This document shows, piece after piece, positions 32,723 through 43,097 of a stretch of DNA of 64,000 nucleotides. Where the stretch lies: positions 1,116,001 through 1,180,000 of the forward strand of contig NW_024468253.1 in NCBI RefSeq assembly GCF_002104995.1, given 5' to 3'. This stretch comes from Linderina pennispora (Eukaryota; Kickxellomycota; Kickxellomycetes; Kickxellales; Kickxellaceae). The translations under genes and the position numbers were made by a program. The notes beneath the pieces were generated by a model. That model did no database searches. It was not told the DNA's origin and worked only from the letters and a program-made list of their open reading frames with translations. Each line of letters opens with the position of its first letter. Position 1 is the first letter of the stretch.

Positions 32723-34288
32723 ATGTTTCTTTTTCAGCTTAATGCTCTGGAGAGCATCCTTGTGTACTTCAACTGGAGCATCACTGTCCGCCTGGTTGCC
32801 ATTATTGCTGGGGGATACGCGAGCTACAGGACTGCGCACGCTCTATTTTTTTCACCACTACGCCATATCCCTGGCTCATTCCTGGCCCGCCTGACACCGC
32901 TACGCTCACAGCTCATTAATATATCTGGTCGAGTTGGGCAAATGACAAAAAAGGAGTACAGCATGTACGGCGATATCTACGTCATGGGACCGAACGCAGT
33001 TGTAATTTCTAATCCGGTAGATATTAAGGCCGTGCTTGCCTCCCATGCCTTTGTAAAGAGCGATTTTTACATGGGGTTTGATACTTTTGGAATTGAAAAC
33101 ACGGTCAGCGCGCGCAACCCAAAGGTGGCTTCTATGCGTAAGCGCCAGCTCGGGCCGTACTTCAATCCTGCTTATATTTCCAGAATGGAACATGACATCC
33201 TGCGCTACGGGATTCTTGGCCTCAAGTCGAAATGGGACAGCGAGTTGGCGCAGAGCTCGAGCGGCAGAATCGAGATTGATTATAGCCGCGACTTTACGCT
33301 CGCAACACTGGATTCAATCAGCGCACTGGCTTTCGGAATAGAGCCGCGAGGGTTGAAGGATAACGATGCAACAGCCGCAGACCGGGTTGAGGCAGCCCTC
33401 ACGATCCACGGCATTCATGCAATGATGCCGCTGTTCAAGTTCTTTCCGTTTTCGTTGGCAACCTGGCACTGGGAGTCGCAGTATAGGAAGCTTATTCACC
33501 ACTGCAACGAATCTATCGCCGCGCGTAGGAAGCATTTGGCTGAAGGTGGCAAGAAGCCGGCGGACTTGCTGCAGGCATTCCTTGACGCACAGGACCCTGA
33601 ATCCAAGACCCCGATGGATGAGAGACAGATACACGCGTCGTCAATTGAAGTGATGTTGGCGGGCACTGGAACGACCTCGAACGCGCTACAGTGGGCCACG
33701 CATCTGCTGATGTTGCATCCTGAGCTACGTGCTAGGGCTGTGGATGAAGTCCGCAGCAATTTCGCGGCAGACCATGTCATCACATACGTAGATGTCAAGA
33801 AGTCGCTGCCGTTTGTCGAAGCGTGCATATACGAGGCACTCCGTCTGTGTCCTGTTCCTGGCGGCATTGTGCCTCGTGTAACTCCGCCTGGTGGAATAAC
33901 ACTGCAGGGCCACTTCATTCCTGAAGGAACCGAGGTATGGGCCAGTTATTCCGGTTCAAGCATCCACAAGAGCACATGGGATGAGCCGTTGAAATACGAT
34001 CCCACTAGGTTCTTGGATAACGACAAGTCGCGGTCCAACTTTCTGACCTTCAGTTCTGGAGTCCGGATCTGCTCTGGCCGTCATTTGGCGTGGGCTGAGG
34101 TGTCGACTATCCTCGCCAACATGCTCAAGGACTACGACTTGTCCCTGCCTGATGATTATACCCACCTCGGACCAAGCGTGCTGGATGACAGTGGATACCC
34201 GAAACTGATGGAATCAGTAATTTACGCAGCCTCTACGCCAGCACATCCCCAACGCGACTGCCGGCTGGTTCTCGCCAGACGCATGTAG
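32723..34288 (+). CDS. Cytochrome P450 monooxygenase
   Basis: An intact 521-residue microsomal P450. It has an N-terminal membrane anchor (ITVRLVAIIAGGYASYRTAH) and a Pro hinge (LRHIPGSFLARLTPLRS). The I-helix oxygen-activation motif is MLAGTGTTSNALQW, the K-helix ExxR is in YEALRLCP, the PERF-like motif is YDPTRFLDN, and the heme loop is FSSGVRICSGRH with ligand Cys450. Layout and the AxTTxN I-helix recall fungal class II enzymes that hydroxylate aromatic or lipid substrates, but the substrate cannot be inferred. The ATG at 32723 follows a TATA-like box at the expected distance; the frame is open further upstream, but that stretch has no anchor sequence. No introns or frame breaks. Confidence 0.93.
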   Translation: MFLFQLNALESILVYFNWSITVRLVAIIAGGYASYRTAHALFFSPLRHIPGSFLARLTPLRSQLINISGRVGQMTKKEYSMYGDIYVMGPNAVVISNPVDIKAVLASHAFVKSDFYMGFDTFGIENTVSARNPKVASMRKRQLGPYFNPAYISRMEHDILRYGILGLKSKWDSELAQSSSGRIEIDYSRDFTLATLDSISALAFGIEPRGLKDNDATAADRVEAALTIHGIHAMMPLFKFFPFSLATWHWESQYRKLIHHCNESIAARRKHLAEGGKKPADLLQAFLDAQDPESKTPMDERQIHASSIEVMLAGTGTTSNALQWATHLLMLHPELRARAVDEVRSNFAADHVITYVDVKKSLPFVEACIYEALRLCPVPGGIVPRVTPPGGITLQGHFIPEGTEVWASYSGSSIHKSTWDEPLKYDPTRFLDNDKSRSNFLTFSSGVRICSGRHLAWAEVSTILANMLKDYDLSLPDDYTHLGPSVLDDSGYPKLMESVIYAASTPAHPQRDCRLVLARRM

Positions 34289-34770
34289 CCACCTACCAAT
34301 GCCTTAGTGGTATAGCTGCACACCTGGATCAGCTGCATTCCATGCTGAGGTCGCCCTCTGCTGCTCCCTTATAATCAGATACCCTGCTGTCCACCAGCAG
34401 CCTGACAATTTTCTTCTTCCTTCTGAGCCTTAATCACCCTTTCCTAGAAACTTTCAATATACCTGTTTGTTGCCACTTCAATCTGCGCATAGTTCCTTTC
34501 AACGGCCAGCTTCACCGGTCCATTTCAAAGCCTATCGCAGGCCGAGATATCGAGGTCAGGAAATGGCAAGCCCCTTCGTTAGCTCCCATCTGCGGCAGGA
34601 CTAGCTGCTTCGAACAATGGGCCGCATCTGGGAACTTCCAGCAGCGCATAGTTTTTATCCGCCTGTTTCTGACTTTCGATCTCCGCCTCTTCTTGTTTTT
34701 TTTTTTTTTTTTCCTTCCCAGCTGTCTTTTTCTTGTTTACCAATACCACTTTGTTTTGCAGTCTTTCGAA
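34289..34770. other. Intergenic region with long T tract
   Basis: About 480 bp. Pyrimidine-rich leader DNA before the Nudix gene, including an uninterrupted run of roughly 18 T residues near 34698-34716. No gene seen. Confidence 0.45.
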
Positions 34771-35907
34771 ATGAGCACCAACGTTCTGGAAATTCCACAC
34801 ACAGAGATAATATCGCAGCTGGCGCGACACCTCAGTTCGATCCCACCACGGCGCTCCCAGTTCCACAAGCGCGGCAGCGTGGCGATAGTTCTGCGGCTGC
34901 ACGCGGACCAGCTGCCCAGATACACCAGCAGGGCGTCGCAGCTACAGTCGCTGCACGCATTCCTGGCGCACAAGGACGTGCGGGCGGCGCGGGCGCAGGT
35001 GCTGTATATCCAGCGGGCAGCGTATCCGGGCGACCCGTGGTCGGGGCATATAGGGTTTCCGGGCGGCAAGCGCGAGGACTCGGACAGAGACGACAAAATG
35101 ACGGCGGTGCGCGAGACGCAGGAGGAGCTGGGGCTGGACATTGGCGGCGAGGGGTTTGAGTATCTGGGCGAGCTCGACACGTGCCACGCGTACATGTGGT
35201 TCAATCTGCAGACGATGATGGTGGTGGTGCCGCATGTGTTCCTGCAGGTGGTTGGAAGGACACCGGAGCTGAGGGTGTCGGCGGAGGTAGCGTCGGCGCA
35301 CTGGATCGACCTGGGCCAGCTGCTGAAGCGCGTGCAGACGCCGTGCGCGCCATTCACCGAAGAGTACCGGTCGATTCCGCTGGACGTCGCGGCCCGCGTG
35401 TTCCCGCGGTCCCGGCAGAAATGGTGGTACTGGGTGATGGAGAGAGTGCTGGGCACCACGCACTACACGGTGCTGCCGCTGGAGTTTGCGCGGGAGTTCT
35501 CGGTGGTGCGGTCGCAGAACCGCGGCTCGGTCAATGCGCGGTACAGGGACGTGCGGTTCGCCAGCGACAAGGAGCTGTTCCTGTGGGGGATCTCGCTGGA
35601 AATCACCAGCGGGCTGGTCGACCTGGCATTGCCGGCCTCGGCAGCGCTGCACCCGGCGTATGTGTCGGTGGCCAGCCCCTGGCCGCAGATGGATAGGCGC
35701 ATGTGGGCCGACGTCAACTGGATCACCAACGCTCTGCACGCGCATGTGTGGGGGCCGCGCAGGCGCAAGCCATACAAGGTCACGGGACTGGACTTTTTCC
35801 GGGCACACGCATACGCACTGCGGCTGGCGCTGGGACTGTCGCTGGCGGCCCGCGCATGGGCGGTTTATTACGTGGCCCGCACAGTGCAGCGGCTTTTGGC
35901 AAAATAA
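34771..35907 (+). CDS. Nudix hydrolase with C-terminal membrane segment
   Basis: A 378-residue intact protein. The Nudix box reads GFPGGKREDSDRDDKMTAVR followed by ETQEELGLD, preceded by QVLYIQRAAYPGDPWSGHIG. This places it near the CoA-diphosphatase (Pcd1/NUDT7-8) branch, whose signature also runs GHxxFPGGK.D. The metal-binding RExxEE glutamates are present. After the domain come about 150 residues of unassigned sequence and a C-terminal hydrophobic segment with basic ends (ALRLALGLSLAARAWAVYYV), a plausible tail anchor. The ATG at 34771 is the first after a pyrimidine-rich leader. The stop lies only 6 bp from the convergent UGO1 stop. Substrate (CoA derivatives or other nucleoside diphosphates) is inferred only. 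Confidence 0.83.
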   Translation: MSTNVLEIPHTEIISQLARHLSSIPPRRSQFHKRGSVAIVLRLHADQLPRYTSRASQLQSLHAFLAHKDVRAARAQVLYIQRAAYPGDPWSGHIGFPGGKREDSDRDDKMTAVRETQEELGLDIGGEGFEYLGELDTCHAYMWFNLQTMMVVVPHVFLQVVGRTPELRVSAEVASAHWIDLGQLLKRVQTPCAPFTEEYRSIPLDVAARVFPRSRQKWWYWVMERVLGTTHYTVLPLEFAREFSVVRSQNRGSVNARYRDVRFASDKELFLWGISLEITSGLVDLALPASAALHPAYVSVASPWPQMDRRMWADVNWITNALHAHVWGPRRRKPYKVTGLDFFRAHAYALRLALGLSLAARAWAVYYVARTVQRLLAK

Positions 35908-35913
35908 AAGAGT

Positions 35914-37382
35914 CTAAAAGGCATCGTCCAGGTCGTCGGTGGCCAGCAAGCCCAGACCAAAGACAGTCACGTTGGCGGTCAGCTGCAGCGCAAAGCCCGG
36001 GTACAGCCCGCGCAGCCCAAAGTGGCCGACGCGGCCCAGGCGCTCAGCCTTGTCGGCGTCGCCAGCCGGCCCGGGCCCGCGCCATGGCAGCCCGGCGCCG
36101 CTGCAGGGAAGGCAGCGACTCGCCCTCCTCGGAGACAATCCGCCAGGCGCAGTTGGCCATGCCCGTGTAGGGCACTGGCGACCGCGCGACACACGTGCGG
36201 AACTCGCGGAAGCCGTCCTGGCGGCGCTCGTACTTGGGCTGGGCCATCAGCCGCGTCCGCACGGTGTCGATGGGCAGCATCACCACAGCCGCCAGGGTCT
36301 TCCACGCCAGGCCGCCCAGCGCAAAGCTCGTCGGGTGGTCGTAGGCGTCGATGCCTGCGCGGCCCAGCACAAAGGCGCCCATGCTGCGGAACACCGGGTC
36401 CAGCGCGTGCTTGATGAGGGTGGCGGTCACGTGCGCGGCCCTCACGTACAGGCCCACCAGGCCGCCCTCCTCGCGCGCAACCGTGCGCAGCGCATGCAGC
36501 GTCCCGCGGTACTTGCGGTGGACAGGCGACGCGCTCTGCACAGCCAGGCGCGTGCGCACCACCTCCAGCGGCGCCAGCAGCCAGCCCACGATCACGTGCG
36601 ACGCTACCAGCGTCAGCGCGCTGGGCGCCCCAGCATCAATGTACGCGCCCAGCGCAGCGCTATCGTACAGCCCCAGCAGCTCATTCATGGCTCCCTCCAG
36701 CGTCGGCTGCAGCAGCAGATGCAGCATGTCGTATGCCCACTGCGTGAAGGAGCCCTTGAACAGACTCAGCACGCCCTCGGTCGGCTGCCGCACCACCGCC
36801 CGCAGCGCCGCCCACTTGCCGCCCGCCAGCGCTGCCAGCTGGTACCCGGGCCGCGTCCCGTCCACATACCCCTTGTGGTCCGCCCGCACCCGCGGTGCTG
36901 CCCGGTACTGCGCGCTGCTGCCCGCAGCCCGCGCCCGCAGGTACTCGTAGTACGCCGGGTCGTCGGGATCCGGCGCCTCTCCCTCGTCCTCCTCCTCGCT
37001 GGCCTTGTCCTGCTTCACAGCGTCCTGCCGCGCGGCCTCCGGCAGACACTGCACCTGCAGCAGCGTCTGTGCCATGCTGAAGGGGCTGGCTGCAAGCGTT
37101 GCTGCGTACCGGTAGCACGCGAATTTGACTAGCTCGCTAGCTGCCTGCGCTGTGTCCACGTGCTCGTAGTCGCCGAAAGTCCACCGAATCCAGGTCCTCT
37201 ATGACCACCGATGTGTTGGGCGGCAGTGCCAGCGGGCTCTCGAATTGCCCGTTGGTTGCTGCGCGCAGCCCCTCCAGCGGGTTTCGCAGCTCCTCGAACA
37301 TTGCATTTGTGCGGCTGCCCGTCGACTCGGCGTACGGCCGGAACGGATTCGCGCCCTGCGATTTGTCGGAGAAATCCGTCAT
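35914..37382 (-). CDS. UGO1: UGO1/SLC25A46-like mitochondrial outer-membrane fusion protein
   Basis: A modified mitochondrial carrier-fold protein. Ugo1 bridges outer- and inner-membrane fusion machinery in fungi. The start MTDFSDKSQGANPFRPYAES has the NPxRPY element. The carrier-like part holds YRYAATLAASPFSMAQTLLQ, GVLSLFKGSFTQWAYDML, ASHVIVGWLLAPLEVVRTRL, RTVAREEGGLVGLYVRAAHV and LGGLAWKTLAAVVMLPIDTV. It ends GLRGLYPGFALQLTANVTVF..DDLDDAF. PxD/ExxxxR-type carrier signatures are partly kept (PLEVVRTR, PIDTVRTR). An acidic insert (DKASEEEDEGEAPDPDDPAY) lies between the first helices. Frame breaks near 37165 and 36050. About 489 residues, the usual Ugo1 size. It is followed on the same strand by nothing but the convergent Nudix stop. 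Confidence 0.75.
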
Positions 37383-37474
37383 TCCAAGTATAATAGTGCG
37401 AAAATAAAAGAAAACAAAGATCAGATGTTATCTAAAACGAATGCCAAGCCGAGAAAAAAAGCTGCCTCCCACTC

Positions 37475-40400
37475 TCAGTCGGCCGCCCTGGGCGCCCTTT
37501 CCGGCTCCTCGGCCTCGTCTCCGCTGGACCACGCCGACGAGCTGTCCGTCATCCCTCTGACGAGTCGCCGTCGTCTGCCTGGCTCAGCTGCCGGCGTCTG
37601 CTCGCGCAGCCCCAGCTCGGCGTCGTCCAGCTGGAACAGGTGCGTGCACTTGCCCGACCTAACTGACCTCATCACCGGCACATCCACCGCCGCGCTGCCC
37701 CTGCGGACGCTCAGCCCCAGGTCCACAATCCCCGACCGCATCGCCGCGAACCGGAACGCAACCGGCCCCGGCGCCACCTGCCCCTCGCCCTGGGCCTTGA
37801 TCACCAGCGTCTGCATGTTCTTCATCGACTCGTCGTCGCTCAGCGGCTCCACCGGCACGGCAATGTCGTCCAGCTTCCACAACAGGCTGTTCTTCTCGGT
37901 ATACCAGATGCCCGTCGGCCGCGACGCCTGGCTGGTCACCCGGCCCAGGAAATTCACCAAAAGCGCCGGCTCCACCAGCACGTCGCCCGCATACGGCCCC
38001 GCGGCCTGCGGCTCGTAGAACAGCATCAGGGCGCACGACGTCGGCGTGCATGTGCAGGCCTTGCGGAATACCGCCGGCATCACCCGCATGTGCTCCAGTC
38101 CTGAGCCCGTCTCCTGGTACTTGAACACCGTGACGCTGCCTGTCGTCTCCGCGAACAGGTTCGGCCGCACGAACCGGTACCATTCGCCACTGCCGCCCGA
38201 AGACGTCAGTCGACGTATCCAATGTGACCACTGCCGGGTTCGCCACCCACCGCACATTCTCCTGCCCGCTGAACGCACAGCCGCACCGGCGCCAGCTCCA
38301 GCGGTGGGATGCTGCTGTGCACCTGCAGAACCACCTCGCCCGTGACCTTGTAGCTGAAGTCCAGCTGGCTGCCCACCCGGTACTGGAAGTCGTAGTCCAG
38401 TGTCTCGCGCACCGAAAGCTCCAGCGCCAGCGGACTGCTCGAGTCCACACGCCGCCCGCGATGCGTGGTCCGTGCCAGCACCGGCACCTTGCTGTCCGCA
38501 TTGCCACCTTCGCCTGCGCTTGCTGCAAGCTCCGGCACTACGCAGTCTCCTGCCGACCCACTGGAAGCCAGATCGCCCGATGCGCTGGTCTGCGGGACCG
38601 CTGGCTCCGTGGTCTCCTTGGCCGCCTCATCCGCGGCTTTAGGTGAGTCGCTCAGGGCTGTCTCGCCTGTGCTCTGAGTCGGTGCACTAGCCGCACTATC
38701 GCTGCCCACAGGCTGGCTTGCGTGTCGACTGGCCCGCTTGATCGTCGACCGCGCCTTGGTTCCCGGAGGTGGTGGCGGAGGTGGTGGCGGAGCACGGCGT
38801 CTCGATGCGCCAGTCGCTACTGCTTCCTCCGACATAGCTCTGACGGGAGCCACAATACCAGCCTCCTCATTCGGCACTGGTGATGCTTGCTGTCTCTTCC
38901 ACAGCAGCCGATTTAACAATCCGGAGCTCGACATCCTCGGGCTCAGCTTCCGCCGCCTCCGCTGTAGTTAGCTCTGCTGCTGCTGCTCCCACTGGGCGTG
39001 GCTCTACCGTTGCTGTCTCCCCTGCCTCAGGGAGGCTGCGTCGTCTTGCTTGCGCTGCTCTGCGGCCGGCTATGTGTAGCTACCTGTGCCAGCGGAACAT
39101 CATCGTCATCGCTCGACTGTTCCCCCTTGCCCTCCTGGCTTCATCCTTGGCTTCCATCCTTAATCTCCTCCTCCTTGACTTCCTCTTTGGGTTCTTCAGC
39201 CTCCTCCTTGGCCTCGGCAGCAAACGGATCCTGCGTCTCCTTGGCCTCCGCCTCAATTGCATCCTTCATCGACTGCTCCTCCGTCGGCGCCACATACATC
39301 GTCCGAACATCGCGCCTCCCGCGTCTCCGAATAGTCGGCGCCCCCCTTAGCATTGTCGCCACACGGTTCAGCGCCGCCTTCGACTCATCTGGATTATCCT
39401 TGATCGTGTCACTGCGGATTGAGAATTTGACCCGGAACGCCTGCTCGCCATTGTCGTCATCGCTGCTGTGCTGCGAGGATGTCTCCGCCCGCGTCACGTC
39501 GGCGCTGGCGCTGCGCGAGTGTCCGGCTGGCGCTCGCATGCACTGCATTCCATGCTGGCGACTTGTCCTGCCACTGGCGATTTGACCTGGCACTTGCAAA
39601 CGCCTCCTTATCTGCTGCTGGCGTATCGGCCGCCGGAGTCTCTGCCGCCTTTGCCTCCTGCACGATTTGCAGTGGTGAGTGCGAGTTGTCGAACTTGGAG
39701 TCGTCAAACATCACTGCACTGCCTGATCCCGCCTGCTGCAGCTCCGGCCACTGCTCAGCAACAGGCGCTGCTTCTTTAGGCGACACTGAAAACGCGTCCT
39801 TGTCATCCGCTGCAGGCGCATCGGGAGCAGCAGGTACTGGATTCTCGGCTGGCCTTTTGCCTCCTGCGTGATTTGCAGTGGCGAGTGCGAGTTGTCGAAT
39901 TTGGAGTCGTCAAACACCACTGCGCTGCCAGATCCTGGCTGCTGCAGCTCCGGCCACTGATCAGCAGCACCAGCACCAGCATCAGCATCACCAGCACCAC
40001 CAGCACCACCAGCACCACCAGCAGCAGAAATATCGCCATTCACATGATCAACCAGGATACCGTCACTGGGCACCTCGCTCGCAGATCGTCTCCGGGCTCT
40101 TGTCGCTGGAAAACACCCAGTCAGCAAACTCCTGCCCACTAGCCTTGTGCGCCATCGGCGGATTACGCACCGGCACAACCTGGCCCGTCTCCGTCGACAA
40201 CAGGCTGGCTCCGCGCTCATGCCTGGGCCTGGGGAACTCGCCCGGCATCGAGCTGCTCGCGATCCGAGTCGCGCGACATCGACGTGCTGGTCGTATGCAT
40301 GCTTGACGACCGACTGCTTGCCGATTCGAAGGTCGAGCTGACGCTGCGCGTCACTGTGACCGGCGTGACCTCCTCCTCTCCTACTCTTGTTCCGCTTTGC

Positions 40401-41955
40401 CCGCGTCTTGCTGCGGAACAGGTTGAACTTCAAAAATCCCTTCGACTGCTTCGTGCTCAGCTCCGGCGCCGCACTGACCTGGCTTGCCTGGCTTGCTGGC
40501 GATAGCACGCCTGCTTGGTTCGCTGGGGATTGCTCTGCTGATGTCACCGGCTCTGCGGGCTGCGGGCTATGCACATCTGCTGGCTCCATGTTGCGCGGGC
40601 TGTTCAGCACTGCGGCAATTTGCGGGCTGGTCGTCATGCTTGTGGCGACTTCCACTGCGGACGCAACGCCCGCCCAGGCCCTTCTTCAGGAACTCCGACC
40701 GGTAGTGCTCGAACTTGAACACGGCGTCGCGGATGAGCTCCACGCGCGCCACATCCGCTGTCTCAAAGTCCTCCACTAATGTCGATATCGTCGATTGCCA
40801 CTGGTCCTGGAGCTGCATCAGTGATCGTTTCTCGTCTTCGAGCTTCTGCGCTGCCTGCTGGCTGGTCTTTGCTGACTTTGAAACTGTGCGCGCCGAAAGC
40901 TACAGGGAAAAATAAACATGCCCAGAATCAAGAAATAGCCGGGCTTTCAGTTGTCCTGTCGCTGTCCACTGCCATGACTGCTGATTACTAATCCACCCCC
41001 CACTCGAATGTCGATGTTTTTTCCCACAAACTCTGAACCATCCTTACCTTTGGAATCGACTCGTGGTGAGACTGCATCTCCGATGCCATCGTCCGGATCT
41101 TGCCCTCGATCTAGAAACCCCCACCCACATGCCAAATGCAGATAGCTTTAGTGACAGTCTGGGCAGCCATTTTGGCCTTGTCGCACACCAGCCATTTCCT
41201 CACCCTTACCTCTAGCGCAACCTTCCACGCATCCGTGTTCAGGAATACATGCAATGGCCGGACTACCTCGTTATTGATACGCTCTGCCAAATGCAGGTGC
41301 ATGCGGACCAGGTCATCGACCTCCCTCTGTAGCGCCGGACCCAGACCCGCGATCTCGCTCCCGATATTGATCGATGCCGACCCTCTAACAAACAAACCAC
41401 CACTTAGTTTCCTCTGGACCGGGGGAAAAAAAACAACAAAATGAAAAACCGGCTGCTTTCTTGCCTGCATGCTGAAAACGGCCTGCTTACCTCCGCTGCT
41501 GGTTGTGTGGTCCATTCCGGGCCCCGTGCTTGCCCTGCACCTGTACTTTTTCAATCGCTGATGCAACCGCATCCTCCATTTGCGCCCTACAGGTCGACAT
41601 GGTTGGTGTTCCCACATCAATAACCAAGCACCCTCCTGGCTGCACACCCTGGCCGGTGGACATAGGACCCCTTGTGCTGCTTACCTGTTGGAGAAGTATT
41701 CGATGAGCCCCGACAGTGTGCTGCGCCCGACTTGGTATCGCCGCGAGACCTCCTCTGCGAGCACCACCGGGGTAATTGACTACGCGATAATGGAATTCAA
41801 CAAACACAGCTCCTCTTGTTTTAGCTTCCACGCTACTGAAATGTGCCCAACACTCCCGGGAGAATGACCAGTCTACCGTCGCCCGCTGGTCTGGGGCGGC
41901 AAACATAGCCAGGTCCCTCCCAACAACTCACCTGAATTTCAGCAGGGTTACTCAT
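37475..41955 (-). CDS. SYP1: SYP1/FCHo muniscin (F-BAR and mu-homology endocytic adaptor)
   Basis: Muniscins nucleate clathrin-mediated endocytic sites. The F-BAR domain is split over small exons: 41932-41955, 41685-41779, 41491-41586, 41210-41384 and 41048-41110. All are joined by GT-AG introns with matching phases, and the last exon starts at 40899. Readable F-BAR pieces are VSRRYQVGRSTLSGLIEYFS, RAQMEDAVASAIEKV, HLHLAERINNEVVRPLHVFL, KIRTMASEMQSHH and AAQKLEDEKRSLMQLQDQ. A long Ser/Pro-rich linker (about 40650-38650) includes a duplicated block. The C-terminal mu-homology domain (LELSVRETLDYDFQYRVGSQ, SYKVTGEVVLQVHSSIPPLE, ENVRWVANPAVVTLD, SGIVDLGLSV) ends at 37475. Frame breaks occur near 40665, 40240, 40060, 39800, 39000 and 38265. 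About 1,290 residues; larger than yeast Syp1. The exon 1-2 assignment is inferred from phase and motif. Confidence 0.8.
39651..39966 (-). repeat. Duplicated ~110 bp block inside the SYP1 linker
   Basis: Bases 39651-39760 and 39857-39966 are two closely similar direct copies with a constant offset of 206 bp. On the minus strand both encode QWPELQQ(A/P)GSGSAV.FDD followed by SKFDNSHSPLQI(V/T)QEAK. The offset is not a multiple of three, consistent with a frame break between the copies. It looks like a recent internal duplication of a linker peptide. Confidence 0.85.
39961..40024 (-). repeat. Trinucleotide-type simple repeat (Gly/Ala/Asp run in SYP1)
   Basis: A CAGCACCAG/CACCAC-rich simple repeat that reads GGAGGAGGAGDADAGAGAAD on the coding strand. 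Directly adjoins the duplicated block and is expected to vary in length. Confidence 0.8.
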
Positions 41956-43097
41956 CAGCTTAAAGTAGGATTAAAATGCAAGTCGTTAAAAAGAACAGTG
42001 TAGCTGAAATGCGAAACACGAAATACGGAATTTGCTATGCCTGAAAAAGGGGGAAGACAAACGCTCAAGTACAGGTGCAGCTCAAAAAGGACCCCTCCCC
42101 TGCAGAGATGGCCTGAGCCTGAACCTGAGCCTGAGCCGGGTTAGGGCGCATAAATGCCCAGGCGGCGTGGGGGCTTTCCCAGCTGTCCTACATCATCACA
42201 CTAACCTTGGCCTGCTGCTCCACAGTGCTTGGCTCCTTTCGCAAGATGACCAACGGAGCCGGGTCCAAGAACTGCTACCGTTGTCTGAAGAGTTTCTTGC
42301 TGTGGTAATCCCCAAGACAGGTGATCATTCTGTGGATATATACAACATGCACCAAGTACACCACGTCCTGACAGTGACGTCAAGGAAATTGCATTCATCT
42401 TGTTAAAACGATTAGCTGCTTATGCCATTTCACTGAATTGTTTACTTGGCGTCCTTTTTACTGCCGACAGCTATTCATAACAAAGGTGAGTAATTACCAC
42501 GCACCAAGGGTTACATTGATTCAGAAACACCAGTTATTCTTTTGAACCACTAACCAGGTACTTGTTGGCTCCAGCTGGCTCCGGGTGGCTCCATCCGAAA
42601 CACCCATGGGACTCTGGCGGCTCGCTTATATCGGACAAACCATCACATATGGTACACTGAGCTGCATACTTTCCGGGACATGTGGACACCCTTCGGTTTC
42701 TGTTTTCGGCCACCTTGTCCATTCAGATACCTGCAAGACTGTTCCTGAGAACCTGGTCCAGTCCGGATTGCTCATAAACAACGCATGACCTTATCTTGAA
42801 AGCAATCGATAAACTTGCTTAAAGTGCTTGCAGGTGTACTAAGCCGCATGAACCCCATCTGGACATCCCTCACTATGGATCTCTATACGAGGAAGTCTTT
42901 CTCCACTCGGAGATGCGCCTGCATATTGCAGACACTTGTCTGCTTCGGTTGTCACGCACGCACCGCTGGCCGCCTTCCTCTCGAATATCTATAAAGCACG
43001 ACCTCCGCTCCACTCTTTCCCCTCTCCATCACCCAACTGCTCTTCCACACTTCCATTTCCATATTCATATCCATCTTTCCCAGAACACCAGCTATGC
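41956..43097. other. Gene-free 1.1 kb stretch and F-box gene 2 promoter
   Basis: No supported gene. Near 42110-42140 there is a short GAGCCTGA-type repeat. Open frames (up to about 124 codons) carry no motif. The end holds a TATA-like element for the next gene. Confidence 0.4.
42990..42996 (+). promoter_or_regulatory. TATA-like box upstream of F-box/LRR-like gene 2
   Basis: TATAAAG about 105 bp before the ATG at 43098, followed by a C/T-rich leader. Confidence 0.45.
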
